Position numbers and translations under genes: made by a program
Notes under the pieces: generated by a model
Told to the model about the DNA's origin: nothing
Seen by the model: only the letters and a program-made list of their open reading frames with translations
Databases searched by the model: none
In this document: positions 8,117 to 16,680 of the stretch, piece by piece
How positions within the stretch are numbered: position 1 is the first letter of the stretch
How the letters are laid out: each line of letters opens with the position of its first letter
DNA from: Thalassotalea atypica
Lineage (GTDB): Bacteria; Pseudomonadota; Gammaproteobacteria; Enterobacterales; Alteromonadaceae
Reading direction: 5' to 3'
NCBI RefSeq assembly: GCF_030295975.1
Contig: NZ_AP027364.1
Location: 930,001 to 994,000, forward strand
Length of the DNA stretch: 64,000 nucleotides

Positions 8117-8707
8117 GTGACAGTTCGTATTACTTCATTGTCTTTTCTTTTAGTGCTGGTTACCTCTATTATGACCTTTAACACTAACGCCGCTTCAGCC
8201 GAAAACTCTGAAGTTATTTTGTCAAACAGCTGTGATGCTTCATTGAACTTTAAAGTTAAACCCTTCAGTAAAAAACAAAACCTACAGCTTGATAAGGCAA
8301 CAAGTTTAGAAATGAATCAGCAATTAAGCTCATATACGCATAACAGTGCTAAAGTTGCGTCTAACGTCACTTGTCAGCGATTAACTGGCGCAAATTATAC
8401 GGGCAGTGATGCTGAGTGGGCAGGTGTGATTAAAAGCGCATTAGACGGTATTAATGCTAAAGGTGCAACCGAGGTTAAATTAGCGCTAACAACGCCACTT
8501 GGCAAAGTGTATAAAGGCAGTGAAAATAACAAAGAATATGATTTCCGCGCTGATTTTGGAGGCAATAAGCAGGTAATTAAAAATCTTACGGTGTTAGACC
8601 TACCACGAAACACCGTTTACACCTTATCCGTTAGCGGCGCAGAACAAGTTGAAGACGAAGTGATGAAAGAGTTTAAACGCATTGTTACGTCTTTTAAATT
8701 GAATTGA
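8117..8707 (+). CDS. Secreted protein of unknown function
   Basis: I do not recognise this protein of about 196 residues. GTG 8117 is preferred over the upstream TTG at 8087 because a CGGAGA at 8105-8110 lies six bases before it and the product then starts with a clean signal peptide (VTVRITSLSFLLVLV, cleavage near NAASA). The mature part has two cysteines (in NSCDAS and VTCQRL) that could pair, and ends in beta-rich segments with Lys/Glu-rich turns. It stands alone between the S-layer-like gene and a convergent sulfotransferase, with its own terminator. A periplasmic or cell-surface location is likely; any role in the surface layer is conjecture. Confidence 0.6.
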   Translation: MTVRITSLSFLLVLVTSIMTFNTNAASAENSEVILSNSCDASLNFKVKPFSKKQNLQLDKATSLEMNQQLSSYTHNSAKVASNVTCQRLTGANYTGSDAEWAGVIKSALDGINAKGATEVKLALTTPLGKVYKGSENNKEYDFRADFGGNKQVIKNLTVLDLPRNTVYTLSVSGAEQVEDEVMKEFKRIVTSFKLN

Positions 8708-8720
8708 TTTTACTAACTTA

Positions 8721-8744
8721 AAATGCCGACAAAGTCGGCATTTA
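8721..8744 (+). terminator. Rho-independent terminator
   Basis: AAATGCCGAC (8721-8730), loop AAA and GTCGGCATTT (8734-8743) form a perfect 10-base stem. The T run is short. It follows the 8117-8707 gene and precedes the convergent sulfotransferase gene. Confidence 0.7.
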
Positions 8745-8815
8745 ACATCTTAAGGCACTAGAAGAATGGGGTTGTCTAAAGAACAATAATATGTCTCTAG
8801 TTTTTATTGTTCGAG

Positions 8816-9721
8816 TTAACTAAGCTTTCCTCTCGCTTTACCCACAATTTCTAACTCACTACAACATAAGTCACTCAGCTTATTTATTGTTTTTGGACGG
8901 CTGAAGTATGCCTGCAAAGAGTTACTCACACCTTCCTCTTTTTTCATGACAGATGATTGAGTGTTTATTTTTTCAAAAGTAATTTTACGCTCCGTCAATT
9001 GACTACATTGCATAGCAAACGCATCTAAATCATCCAAAAAGCCAACTACCTTAAATTGTTCTAAGTTACCCATAACCTCAATTTGCATTGACTCAGCATC
9101 AGCACTGTCTTTAGGGTAACGGCCTGTTAAAAACATGGTTTGAGTATTAGCCAATTGCCAACCGCGTTCACTATTAATAATAGCCTCAGCTTCAGCTATA
9201 AGTTCAGCTTCACTTTGCCTTGATGTGTTTAAGGCATTAGGCAGCATAAAAGGGTTTTGATTGGTGAGTTTGTTGTAAATATAGTTGGATTTAAATCGCT
9301 CAACTGGATCGCGCAGCACGGTCATAAACGCATAGTCGTTAGCGTACTTAGCCAGCAATTCACTGTTTACGGTAACGTGCCCACTAACGTATTGCCATTG
9401 CTTTGCAAGGTAATAATCGAAGATGCTTGAAAGGTTTTTCGCGTGATGTCGGCTAAAGGCAATACTGTCTTCTTCTGATAATATTTCTTTGCTAAAGCTT
9501 GCCACGCTCGCAGCAAGCGTTGCATCTCGGTCAATACGTTGCTGTTGTGGCAGCGCAATCGCTTGCCTCAGCGCTTTATCGACCGACATACCGGCACACT
9601 TTGCGATATGCACAAAGGCAATTTTTGGTCCTTCATACGCTTCCTTAGCAATAGGATGCAAAGCGATATCATAGCCTTGTTTTATCAGTAACTGCTTTAC
9701 TAAATTTTTAATATTTACCAT
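8816..9721 (-). CDS. Sulfotransferase family protein
   Basis: The 301-residue protein looks like a PAPS-dependent carbohydrate sulfotransferase. The 5'-phosphosulfate-binding loop is HIAKCAGMS at 38-46, with the catalytic-type Lys41. The 3'-phosphate site is LRDPVERFKS at 136-145, with the expected Arg and Ser. Both motifs are at family-typical positions and spacing. There is no membrane helix, so it should act in the cytoplasm, probably on a polysaccharide intermediate. It is transcribed with the flippase gene 9751-11070 (29-base gap) at the edge of the polysaccharide locus. The PAPS it needs would come from cysD, cysN and cysC at 46220-51078. The exact acceptor cannot be read from sequence. 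Confidence 0.82.
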   Translation of the reverse strand: MVNIKNLVKQLLIKQGYDIALHPIAKEAYEGPKIAFVHIAKCAGMSVDKALRQAIALPQQQRIDRDATLAASVASFSKEILSEEDSIAFSRHHAKNLSSIFDYYLAKQWQYVSGHVTVNSELLAKYANDYAFMTVLRDPVERFKSNYIYNKLTNQNPFMLPNALNTSRQSEAELIAEAEAIINSERGWQLANTQTMFLTGRYPKDSADAESMQIEVMGNLEQFKVVGFLDDLDAFAMQCSQLTERKITFEKINTQSSVMKKEEGVSNSLQAYFSRPKTINKLSDLCCSELEIVGKARGKLS

Positions 9722-9750
9722 AGCGCTAATCTTAACTGCCTTGTGCCATA

Positions 9751-11070
9751 TTATTTTTCATCTATTGCCACTTTTTTACGCTGTAATCCAGCGACTATAA
9801 TTTGCGGCCATTGTAACATTGCTTTGGTCATCAAAAAGGCAAACGGTCGTGTTTTTTGATACAAAAATAAACTGATATAGCTAGCAACAATGTAGGAGAG
9901 TAGTGTTGCCCAAGCGGCGCCAAGGCCACCATATTTAGGGATTAAAAATATATTTAATAGCACGTTGCACACAGCGCCTAAACCATGTGTATATAAGCTG
10001 TATTTTAAATGATTATTGATGATTAACCATTTGCTAAACAATGCACGTTGAAAAATAAATATACTCGCAAATATGTGAACACTTAAAATGGCGGCACTAG
10101 GTAGATAATTATCGCCGTAAACTAATGCAATGATCGGCTCAGATAAAATCAAAGTCGCAAAGCTAATCACTAATGCTGTGATGATGAATAAGGCGAGTAA
10201 GTACAGCAAAAAGCCGTTCATCGCCTTTGTACCTAATTTACGTTTAGTGATTATGCTTGGGTTATAAGCATTGGCGATTAGAATTGGAAAGATATACCAA
10301 AACTCTGATAGCTTGGCCGCTGCGGCGTAATAGGCAACTTCTTCGGTGCTTACTAAATTAGCTAGCATAATTTGATCTATTTTTAGATAAATTATTGCCG
10401 CAATGCCCGATAATAATAACCACTTACCCTTATGCAACATTACTTGTGCGCCATGACGGTTAGCCGGGCGGGTAATTTGTATTTGATGCTGCTGAGATCG
10501 GTATTGAACATGGTATAGCAAGGCTACCGCAGCATACTCAATGCATTGAATTATTATTAAAGGCAATAAATTTGCTTGGTTAACAATAACGATGATTTTG
10601 ACAATATTAGCAATAACAGCAACTGACATTCTTATTTTTAGCGTAGATACTACTTGCTGCTTAGCGAGAAAAAAGTACTCATAAATGAGTAAGGCATTAG
10701 CACTTTGAAAGAGCAGTAACAGAAATATATAGCTCGATAGCGTATTGTTATCATTAAACAATAAAATCCCAGCTGTACCTAATACAACGGATGCTGCAGC
10801 ACCTAATAATCGAATAGTTAGTGCGGACTTTACGTAGTAATGACTATTTCGTGGATATTTTACGACATACTTAGTGACTATGTTGTTTAAGCCCATAATA
10901 CACAGAGGAGAAAATAATGTGGCAAAAGCAGTTACATAAGCATATTGACCAAAAAGCTCAGTACCACCCACACGAGCAAGCAATACACTAGTGACAAACG
11001 CGAAGCCTATTACTATCACCTTTTCTGCGATAAGCAATATGCTGTTTTGTGCGCTTTTAGACCAATTCAT
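9751..11070 (-). CDS. Oligosaccharide flippase family protein (Wzx-like)
   Basis: This 439-residue polytopic protein has about a dozen hydrophobic segments and the start of a Wzx/MOP-superfamily flippase: an opening amphipathic segment, then VLLARVGGTELFGQYAYVTAFATLFSP-type sequence at about 25-50. Such proteins move undecaprenyl-linked oligosaccharides across the inner membrane. It is upstream of, and probably co-transcribed with, the sulfotransferase gene on the minus strand, and divergent from the main polysaccharide operon starting at 11250. A second flippase gene lies at 20800-22047, so two different repeat units or one redundant protein are possible. Confidence 0.8.
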   Translation of the reverse strand: MNWSKSAQNSILLIAEKVIVIGFAFVTSVLLARVGGTELFGQYAYVTAFATLFSPLCIMGLNNIVTKYVVKYPRNSHYYVKSALTIRLLGAAASVVLGTAGILLFNDNNTLSSYIFLLLLFQSANALLIYEYFFLAKQQVVSTLKIRMSVAVIANIVKIIVIVNQANLLPLIIIQCIEYAAVALLYHVQYRSQQHQIQITRPANRHGAQVMLHKGKWLLLSGIAAIIYLKIDQIMLANLVSTEEVAYYAAAAKLSEFWYIFPILIANAYNPSIITKRKLGTKAMNGFLLYLLALFIITALVISFATLILSEPIIALVYGDNYLPSAAILSVHIFASIFIFQRALFSKWLIINNHLKYSLYTHGLGAVCNVLLNIFLIPKYGGLGAAWATLLSYIVASYISLFLYQKTRPFAFLMTKAMLQWPQIIVAGLQRKKVAIDEK

Positions 11071-11249
11071 GAAAATATTTTGCTTTGATTATAATAAGAT
11101 AGTGCATCTAATGACTAATATACCATTATTTAATTCGTATCGAGAGCGAAAGTTAATTTCGCTAGCTGTTATGTCGTCTATTCGCTAGAATATACCTGCG
11201 TATTCAACAATAAAGGCTTAGTTTTCGCCTTTAAATTAGCAAGTGTTAA

Positions 11250-12326
11250 ATGAAGGCATTAATAAAAAAAATATTACCAGAGACACTCTTTGATGCGCTT
11301 GCTCGAACTCGCGCTAAAGTAGACCTCTTCCTTGCGAAGCACTGCGTGAAGTTTCGTTTTACCAGCTCACTCTTCTATTTCTTAATTAACGGTCAATTTC
11401 GTCGAGAGCATCAATCGGTACTGGCGGGGCGTATTGCTTATCATGAGGCGCTTGAAGCCATTAATGCTTCGCATGCATTGCTTAGAAGAAATACACATCG
11501 CCTTGAAAAGGGTTTAATTATGGAGCCCAGAAAGCCAAGCTTTGCTGAAGCTTATATTGGTGAAACAGTAGATATTTTTGCCAAGTGCTTGAATCAAGAA
11601 GGTTTTAATAAAGAAGAGTTAGATTGGGCATCAGATGTATTAAGCGCCTATTTTGAGGTTGTTACAGATACTCCTGTGATTAAAAAAGCAAGAGCATTGT
11701 TTAATGCCTTACCTGTTTCTATGTCTCGTACGACAACAAAGTCACCTCCTAATAGCCCGTATCCCAGTGAAAATAGAGTCAAATCTTCTATTAGCGAGGA
11801 AGACTTGCATGCACTATTTAAACAGCGTCGCTCAACTCGGTGGTATCAAGATAAGACCGTAGATATCTCTTTGATAGAGCAGGCTATTGACATGGCGGCT
11901 CAAGCACCAAGTGCTTGTAATCGTCAGCCATTTGAATTTTACACATGTATTGAACCTAGCATTGCACAGGAAATAGCGAGTATACCAATGGGCACTAAAG
12001 GATTTAGTGATAATATCCAAGCACTAATCGTCATTATGGGGGATTTAAGCGCATATCCGTTCGAGCGTGATCGTCACGTTATTTATATTGATGGTGGTCT
12101 GGTTGCTATGCAATTAATGTTGGCGTTTGAGTCTTTAGGCTTGTCCACATGCCCAATAAATTGGCCCGACATTGAATCATTTGAAGTTAAATTGACTAAT
12201 CGTCTTAACCTTCCAGCACATAAAAGACCAATAATGATGGTTGCAGTGGGGTATGCAAAAGACACTGGCGGGATTCCGTTTTCTCAGAAAAAAAGTGCGA
12301 AGCAATTAATCAAGGTCGTTAAGTAA
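11250..12326 (+). CDS. Nitroreductase-fold protein with N-terminal extension
   Basis: The C-terminal half (about 185-345 of 358) is a nitroreductase-fold FMN domain. It begins with the family start LFKQRRSTRWYQDK and continues with AAQAPSACNRQPFEFY, which normally contacts FMN, and a late YAKDTGG segment. The N-terminal 180 residues are an extension with many basic residues and are not a domain I can name. The gene opens the plus-strand polysaccharide operon and overlaps the pyruvyl transferase gene by one base. Nitroreductase-fold proteins sometimes appear in such loci, but the substrate is unknown; a redox step on a sugar or a cofactor role are both guesses. Confidence 0.75.
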   Translation: MKALIKKILPETLFDALARTRAKVDLFLAKHCVKFRFTSSLFYFLINGQFRREHQSVLAGRIAYHEALEAINASHALLRRNTHRLEKGLIMEPRKPSFAEAYIGETVDIFAKCLNQEGFNKEELDWASDVLSAYFEVVTDTPVIKKARALFNALPVSMSRTTTKSPPNSPYPSENRVKSSISEEDLHALFKQRRSTRWYQDKTVDISLIEQAIDMAAQAPSACNRQPFEFYTCIEPSIAQEIASIPMGTKGFSDNIQALIVIMGDLSAYPFERDRHVIYIDGGLVAMQLMLAFESLGLSTCPINWPDIESFEVKLTNRLNLPAHKRPIMMVAVGYAKDTGGIPFSQKKSAKQLIKVVK

Positions 12327-13471
12327 TGCTTATTGAAATTAAGGGCGTTCAGTTTGTCAATAAAGGCGCTGAATTGATGTTGCAAGCAATTATCGACCAG
12401 GTAAATAAATTGTGGCCGGATGCAGAAATTTGTATGGAGCCGGATCAGAATTCACCGTACCTTAAACGTGCTGAAATTGGCGCGTATCAAAAACTCAGAT
12501 TGGTTAAAAACCGCTTTGACTTCAATGGAGTAAGTTATCTTGTTCCTAAATATCTTCGCCAGTACTTAAAGACATCTTTAGGTATAGTTACTGAAGCTGA
12601 TGTGGACATGGTGCTTGATGCTTCAGGGTTTTTATATGGTGACCAATGGAATTACCTTCCTCTAAAGCAAGCAAGCTTAATCGCCAAGCGATTCAAGAAA
12701 AAAAATAAGCAATATATACTGATGCCACAAGCATTAGGGCCTTTTTCTAGTCTTAAGTATCAGCAAGCTGCGAGGGTATTAACTGAAAACGTTGCAGTGG
12801 CTTTTGCTAGAGATAGCGTGTCAGTGAATCATGTAACAGAACTGACGGCACAAAGTAATGTGCAATTAGCCCCAGACTTCACTAATTTATTGGTCCCTGA
12901 GTTGCCATCTCAATATGTTTATTTAAAAGGCCAAGTAGCTGTTATTCCGAATAGTAAAATGATCAGCAATAGTAATAAAAACACTTTGTGGCGAGAAAAA
13001 TACATCGACGTTCTTGTTAATGCTATTGAAGCGGCTCAAGCGATAAATCAAAAGGTATTTTTACTAAACCATGAAGGGAAGGGAGATCAACAAATTTGTC
13101 AGCAAATTAATCATAAGTTGGCGTTTCCAGTTGAAATTGTTAACCCTGAAAGTTGTTTGGCAATAAAGTCGATTATAGGGCAATGTGCTTGGGTGATAAG
13201 TTCGCGGTATCATGGTTGTGTCAGTGCACTTTCACAAAATGTTCCTTGCTTGGGGACAAGCTGGTCTCATAAGTATGAGCAGCTTTTTGATGATTACGGA
13301 TGCAAAAACTGGATATTAGATGCATCAATAGATAAGACTGCCCTTTCAGGTGTTATTAGTCATTTTGCAGAATCTGCAGAGCAAAATAGCGCTGAATTGT
13401 CTGATTATTCAGCTGACATCAAAGAAAGCGCCAAATTAGTTTGGTCAACAATTAGTAATGAATTAAATTAG
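12326..13471 (+). CDS. Polysaccharide pyruvyl transferase family protein
   Basis: The 381-residue protein matches the polysaccharide pyruvyl transferase family, which places a ketal-linked pyruvate from phosphoenolpyruvate on a sugar. Visible features are the N-terminal VQFVNKGAELMLQAII, the central LMPQALGPFSS (the usual PQSxGPF-like motif), a basic segment after AFARDSVSV, and the late SSRYHGCVSALSQNVPCLG that is the family hallmark. It is soluble and should act in the cytoplasm on the lipid-linked unit. It is translationally coupled to the nitroreductase-like gene by a TAATG overlap. Some members of the fold act in other pathways, but the locus supports a surface-polymer role. Confidence 0.82.
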   Translation: MLIEIKGVQFVNKGAELMLQAIIDQVNKLWPDAEICMEPDQNSPYLKRAEIGAYQKLRLVKNRFDFNGVSYLVPKYLRQYLKTSLGIVTEADVDMVLDASGFLYGDQWNYLPLKQASLIAKRFKKKNKQYILMPQALGPFSSLKYQQAARVLTENVAVAFARDSVSVNHVTELTAQSNVQLAPDFTNLLVPELPSQYVYLKGQVAVIPNSKMISNSNKNTLWREKYIDVLVNAIEAAQAINQKVFLLNHEGKGDQQICQQINHKLAFPVEIVNPESCLAIKSIIGQCAWVISSRYHGCVSALSQNVPCLGTSWSHKYEQLFDDYGCKNWILDASIDKTALSGVISHFAESAEQNSAELSDYSADIKESAKLVWSTISNELN

Positions 13472-13480
13472 TAATATTGA

Positions 13481-13509
13481 TTTAATCTGCAGGCGTTATT
13501 CACTACAAT
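13481..13509 (+). promoter_or_regulatory. Possible internal promoter before the TagD-like gene
   Basis: TTTAAT at 13481-13486 and a good TACAAT at 13504-13509 are 17 bases apart and lie about 30 bases before ATG 13541, in the widest gap (69 bases) of this part of the operon. The -35 match is weak, so this is tentative. Confidence 0.3.
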
Positions 13510-13540
13510 AGCGCACTTTTAATTTTCTACGGTAATACAT

Positions 13541-13933
13541 ATGTCACGCGTGATAACGTTTGGTACTTTTGATATTTTCCATGTTGGCCATCTAAATATT
13601 TTAAAAAGGTCGGCAGCGTATGGGAATCATCTTATTGTTGGCGTGTCGACGGATGAACTTAACTTCTCTAAAAAAAATCGTTACCCTATTTGCCCGCAAC
13701 ACAGCCGCAGTGCGATAGTACAAGAGCTAAAATGTGTTGATGAAGTGTTTTATGAAGAGTCACTAGAACTAAAGCGAGAATACATTATTAATTATCGGGC
13801 TGATGTTTTAGTCATGGGTGATGATTGGGCCGGTAAATTTGATGAGTTTAAAGATATATGTGAGGTTGTCTATTTACCCCGAACTCCTTCTATCTCAACG
13901 ACAGAACTCATTGAAATTGTAAAAGACTACTGA
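13541..13933 (+). CDS. Glycerol-3-phosphate cytidylyltransferase-like protein (TagD family)
   Basis: This 130-residue protein has the cytidylyltransferase signature FGTFDIFHVGHLNILKRSA, with the catalytic HxGH at about residues 14-17, a conserved VMGDDWAGKF segment, and the closing ISTTEL typical of TagD-type enzymes. TagD makes CDP-glycerol from CTP and glycerol 3-phosphate. The length is right for TagD (about 130). A TagB/TagF-like glycerophosphotransferase at 22044-23228 in the same operon would use the product, which makes glycerol 3-phosphate the most likely substrate. A related phosphosugar cytidylyltransferase activity cannot be excluded. Confidence 0.82.
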   Translation: MSRVITFGTFDIFHVGHLNILKRSAAYGNHLIVGVSTDELNFSKKNRYPICPQHSRSAIVQELKCVDEVFYEESLELKREYIINYRADVLVMGDDWAGKFDEFKDICEVVYLPRTPSISTTELIEIVKDY

Positions 13934-13944
13934 ATAGAGAATCT

Positions 13945-14439
13945 ATGTTTAATAAAAAAACAGAGGTCATCTTACTGGTTTACGGTAAAGGCGGCCATGC
14001 CGCACAAATGAAGCGATTTTTGAGCAATAAAACAGAGGCAGAGCAAAATTGCCAATATGTTACTCTATCTAATGCCGATCTCGACTTCCCATGTATTGTT
14101 GATAGTTATTTTTGTATCGATGCTAGGGATAAGTTTTATTGGTACAAAAATTTTTTTATTTCTATTGCCTATATTTTTCTGGCCATTGTGCAAATGGTCC
14201 GGATTTGTTTTAAATATCGTGTAGTAGGCATGATTTCTACTGGTCCTGGTCTTGCGGTAGTACCTAGCTTGATATGCCGTATGCTGTTTAAAAAAGTGAT
14301 TTTCTTTGAAGATTGGTGTCGATTTTCCACTCCATCGATTGCGGGGCGCATGATGTACCTGATAGCGAATAAATTTTTTATTCAACAAGAGTCGCTGCGT
14401 AAATTTTATCCTGATGGTATTTATATGGGACGACTATGA
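13945..14439 (+). CDS. PssD/Alg14-like glycosyltransferase membrane subunit
   Basis: The 164-residue protein is of the Alg14/PssD type, the membrane-anchoring half of a two-protein glycosyltransferase. It shows the VYGKGGHAAQMKRFL glycine-rich start, a hydrophobic segment at about 70-92, and the conserved STGPGLAVVPSLICRML and FFEDWCRFSTPS motifs (family: TGPG and E-x-x-x-R-x-x-x-P). Its catalytic partner would be the PssE/Alg13-like domain encoded next, with which it overlaps by ATGA. In rhizobia the PssD/PssE pair adds glucuronic acid to lipid-linked glucose, and ugd is in this window; the sugar here is still inference. Confidence 0.82.
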   Translation: MFNKKTEVILLVYGKGGHAAQMKRFLSNKTEAEQNCQYVTLSNADLDFPCIVDSYFCIDARDKFYWYKNFFISIAYIFLAIVQMVRICFKYRVVGMISTGPGLAVVPSLICRMLFKKVIFFEDWCRFSTPSIAGRMMYLIANKFFIQQESLRKFYPDGIYMGRL

Positions 14440-15605
14440 AAATATTCGTCACTGTTGGTAATACCCATTACAACTCACTGATCCAAGCAATTGATGAAAA
14501 TTTGTCACCTAAGCAGTACGACATTACCATTCAATTGGCTAACGGTGATTATACACCTAAAAATCATGAGTTCTTTCGCTACACGGATCAAATAGACAAG
14601 TATTTCGAGCAAAGCGATCTAGTCATTGCACATGCGGGTGCAGGTACAGTATTTCAGTTGCTGGAAGAACATCGACGTATGGTGGTGGTACCTAATAGCG
14701 ATCGAGTTGATGATCATCAACTCGATTTAGCCTCGTATTTGGAAGAAAACAACCTTGCTTGTGTTTGTCATGACTTTGACAAGATTTTTTCTGCAATTGA
14801 GCAGGCTAAATCTACAACATTTGATACATACGTAAATCAGCCCTTTTGGGGTTATGGATATATTGATGAGTTTTTTGAGGTCACGCCTTCAAATCTAGTC
14901 GGCGGATTACCTATTGATATATTTCCAACCATGGAAGACGCCGTTAATCACATTATTTCGGCTCGGGGAGATGTATTGCCAGGCAGTGCTATCGCTATAA
15001 ACCCTGAAAAAGTGATTCAATCAATAAATGAGCCTGATACAAAAGAAGCGATTTTGTCAGCGAGCATTCGCTATGCTGACGGCATAGGTGTTGTAAAAAC
15101 CCTTAAACGAAAATCAAGGCAGCGTGTTTCTCGTATTCCAGGTTGCGAGCTTTGGGAAGCATTGATGGAAAAATCAGCTGAATTTGACTTGCCAGTGTTT
15201 CTTGTTGGTGCAACAAAAGAAACTAACTTTGCTGCGGTTAATCAGTTAGAAGCGCAATATGGCGTGAATGTGTGCGGTTATCAAGATGGTTATTTTGATA
15301 AGAGCCAAGAGCAGGCTGTGATAGAAAGAATCGTCAGTGTGCAGCCTAAAATAGTGTCTGTAGCACTAGGCTCTCCAAGGCAGGAATTATTCATTCAACA
15401 GTGCCGAGAGTTATGCCCTGATACCTTTTTTATGGGGGTTGGTGGAACTTATGATGTATATACCAACAAAGTGAAGCGGGCACCGTTACTGTATCGTAAG
15501 CTTAATTTAGAATGGTTTTACCGCTTGGCAAACCAACCTTCTCGTGCCCTTAGGCAAGGTAACTTATTGCGCTATTTATTCTTAGAGCTAGTACGAAAGC
15601 TTTAG
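14436..15605 (+). CDS. PssE (Alg13-like) and WecG/TagA/CpsF (GT26) fusion glycosyltransferase
   Basis: This 389-residue protein appears to join two enzymes. Residues 1 to about 150 are PssE/Alg13-like: MKIFVTVGNTHYNSL, then HAGAGTVFQLL and VVPNSDRVDDHQLDLASYL. Residues about 155-389 are a complete WecG/TagA/CpsF domain: LPIDIFPTMEDAVNHI, ADGIGVVKTLKR, GCELWEALM, VFLVGATKE, ALGSPRQELFI, GVGGTYDVYTNKVKRAP and EWFYRLANQPSRA. The gene overlaps pssD by ATGA. The product could carry out two successive transfers on the lipid carrier, with PssD anchoring the first domain. I see no frameshift between the two parts and no internal start that would obviously separate them. Confidence 0.8.
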   Translation: MKIFVTVGNTHYNSLIQAIDENLSPKQYDITIQLANGDYTPKNHEFFRYTDQIDKYFEQSDLVIAHAGAGTVFQLLEEHRRMVVVPNSDRVDDHQLDLASYLEENNLACVCHDFDKIFSAIEQAKSTTFDTYVNQPFWGYGYIDEFFEVTPSNLVGGLPIDIFPTMEDAVNHIISARGDVLPGSAIAINPEKVIQSINEPDTKEAILSASIRYADGIGVVKTLKRKSRQRVSRIPGCELWEALMEKSAEFDLPVFLVGATKETNFAAVNQLEAQYGVNVCGYQDGYFDKSQEQAVIERIVSVQPKIVSVALGSPRQELFIQQCRELCPDTFFMGVGGTYDVYTNKVKRAPLLYRKLNLEWFYRLANQPSRALRQGNLLRYLFLELVRKL

Positions 15606-15627
15606 CTCTTATGTTGAAACAAATAAT

Positions 15628-16677
15628 ATGAAAAAACTCATCATAGTTGGCACAAAGGCGGATAGCGGAAAAGGCGGTATTTCCACGGCTCTTACTGGCT
15701 ATATTGAAGGTCTGGAAGCTCACAATATAGATTATGAATTTGTGGTATCACATGATGGAGATCGAAACTCCATTGTCTGCTGGATAATCGCGCTGGTAAA
15801 GATTAAATTGCTTGCATTGAGATATCGTTCAAATGCTGTGTTTTGGTTTCATTGTGGCCCTTGGCTATCAATGACGAGAAAATTCACCCTCGCTGTTGTA
15901 CCGAGAATACTAGGGGCAAAAACCATTGCTCACATTCATTCTCCGACCTTCAATCAATATATTAATGGCAGCCTATTTACTCGTTTTTTCTTACGCCTTG
16001 TCATGCTTCCTTATTCAAAAATAGTGGCTTTAACGCCTTGGTGGAAATCTCTAATGCAAGAGAGAGGTATTGAAAAGCCTATCATTATTTCACCAAACCC
16101 CAATAATAGTTTTAGTTGCCAAATAGCGAAGCAATATCTTGATAATCCAAGAAATATAAAGTCTAACGATACGGTGAAAATTTTAACCATGGCACGTATG
16201 GTTGACGGGAAAGGCATTGAAACGGTGATAAGTGCTTTTGAATTATTGCCTGAGCATTACACGTTAACTATTGCCGGTGATGGCGTACAACTTGAACATT
16301 ATCAATCAATGGCTAGTTTATCAGAGGCGAATGATCGCATTGAGTTTACAGGCTGGATTGATGGCGAGCAAAAGCACAGTTTAATGTCACAAGCTGATAT
16401 ATTTTGTTTACCGTCAACCTATGATTCGTTTGGTATGGTATTTATTGAAGCAATGGCATACGACTTACCGGTGATTGCATATGGTTGGGGACCGATAAAC
16501 GATGTTGTTACGCCAGAGGTTGGTGAATGTTGTCAGTCTGTGTCAGCTACAGAAGTAGCAGATAAAATTAAAATAGTAGCGCAGAATAGAGCAAAATATT
16601 CTGGTTTTGGTCCCAATAGAGTATTAACGTATTATACGCCAGAGCAAGTCGCCAAAAATATAATCGAGCAGCTTTAA
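15628..16677 (+). CDS. Glycosyltransferase family 4 protein
   Basis: The 349-residue protein has a GT-B retaining glycosyltransferase layout: an N-terminal acceptor domain with a Gly-rich loop (TKADSGKGGISTAL), and a C-terminal GT4 domain with KILTMARMVDGKGIETVISAF, LTIAGDG, and PSTYDSFGMVFIEAMA. In the EX7E motif the first acid is Asp rather than Glu, a tolerated variation in some members. It should add one sugar to the lipid-linked repeat unit at the cytoplasmic face. The donor and linkage cannot be read from sequence. It follows the PssE-WecG fusion gene by 22 bases. Confidence 0.83.
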   Translation: MKKLIIVGTKADSGKGGISTALTGYIEGLEAHNIDYEFVVSHDGDRNSIVCWIIALVKIKLLALRYRSNAVFWFHCGPWLSMTRKFTLAVVPRILGAKTIAHIHSPTFNQYINGSLFTRFFLRLVMLPYSKIVALTPWWKSLMQERGIEKPIIISPNPNNSFSCQIAKQYLDNPRNIKSNDTVKILTMARMVDGKGIETVISAFELLPEHYTLTIAGDGVQLEHYQSMASLSEANDRIEFTGWIDGEQKHSLMSQADIFCLPSTYDSFGMVFIEAMAYDLPVIAYGWGPINDVVTPEVGECCQSVSATEVADKIKIVAQNRAKYSGFGPNRVLTYYTPEQVAKNIIEQL

Positions 16678-16680
16678 TTC

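Noticed and set aside
11071-11249. JUMPstart/ops element before the polysaccharide operon
   Set aside because: No GGCGGTAGC-type sequence is present in the gap; only a 7-base inverted repeat at 11145-11163 was seen.
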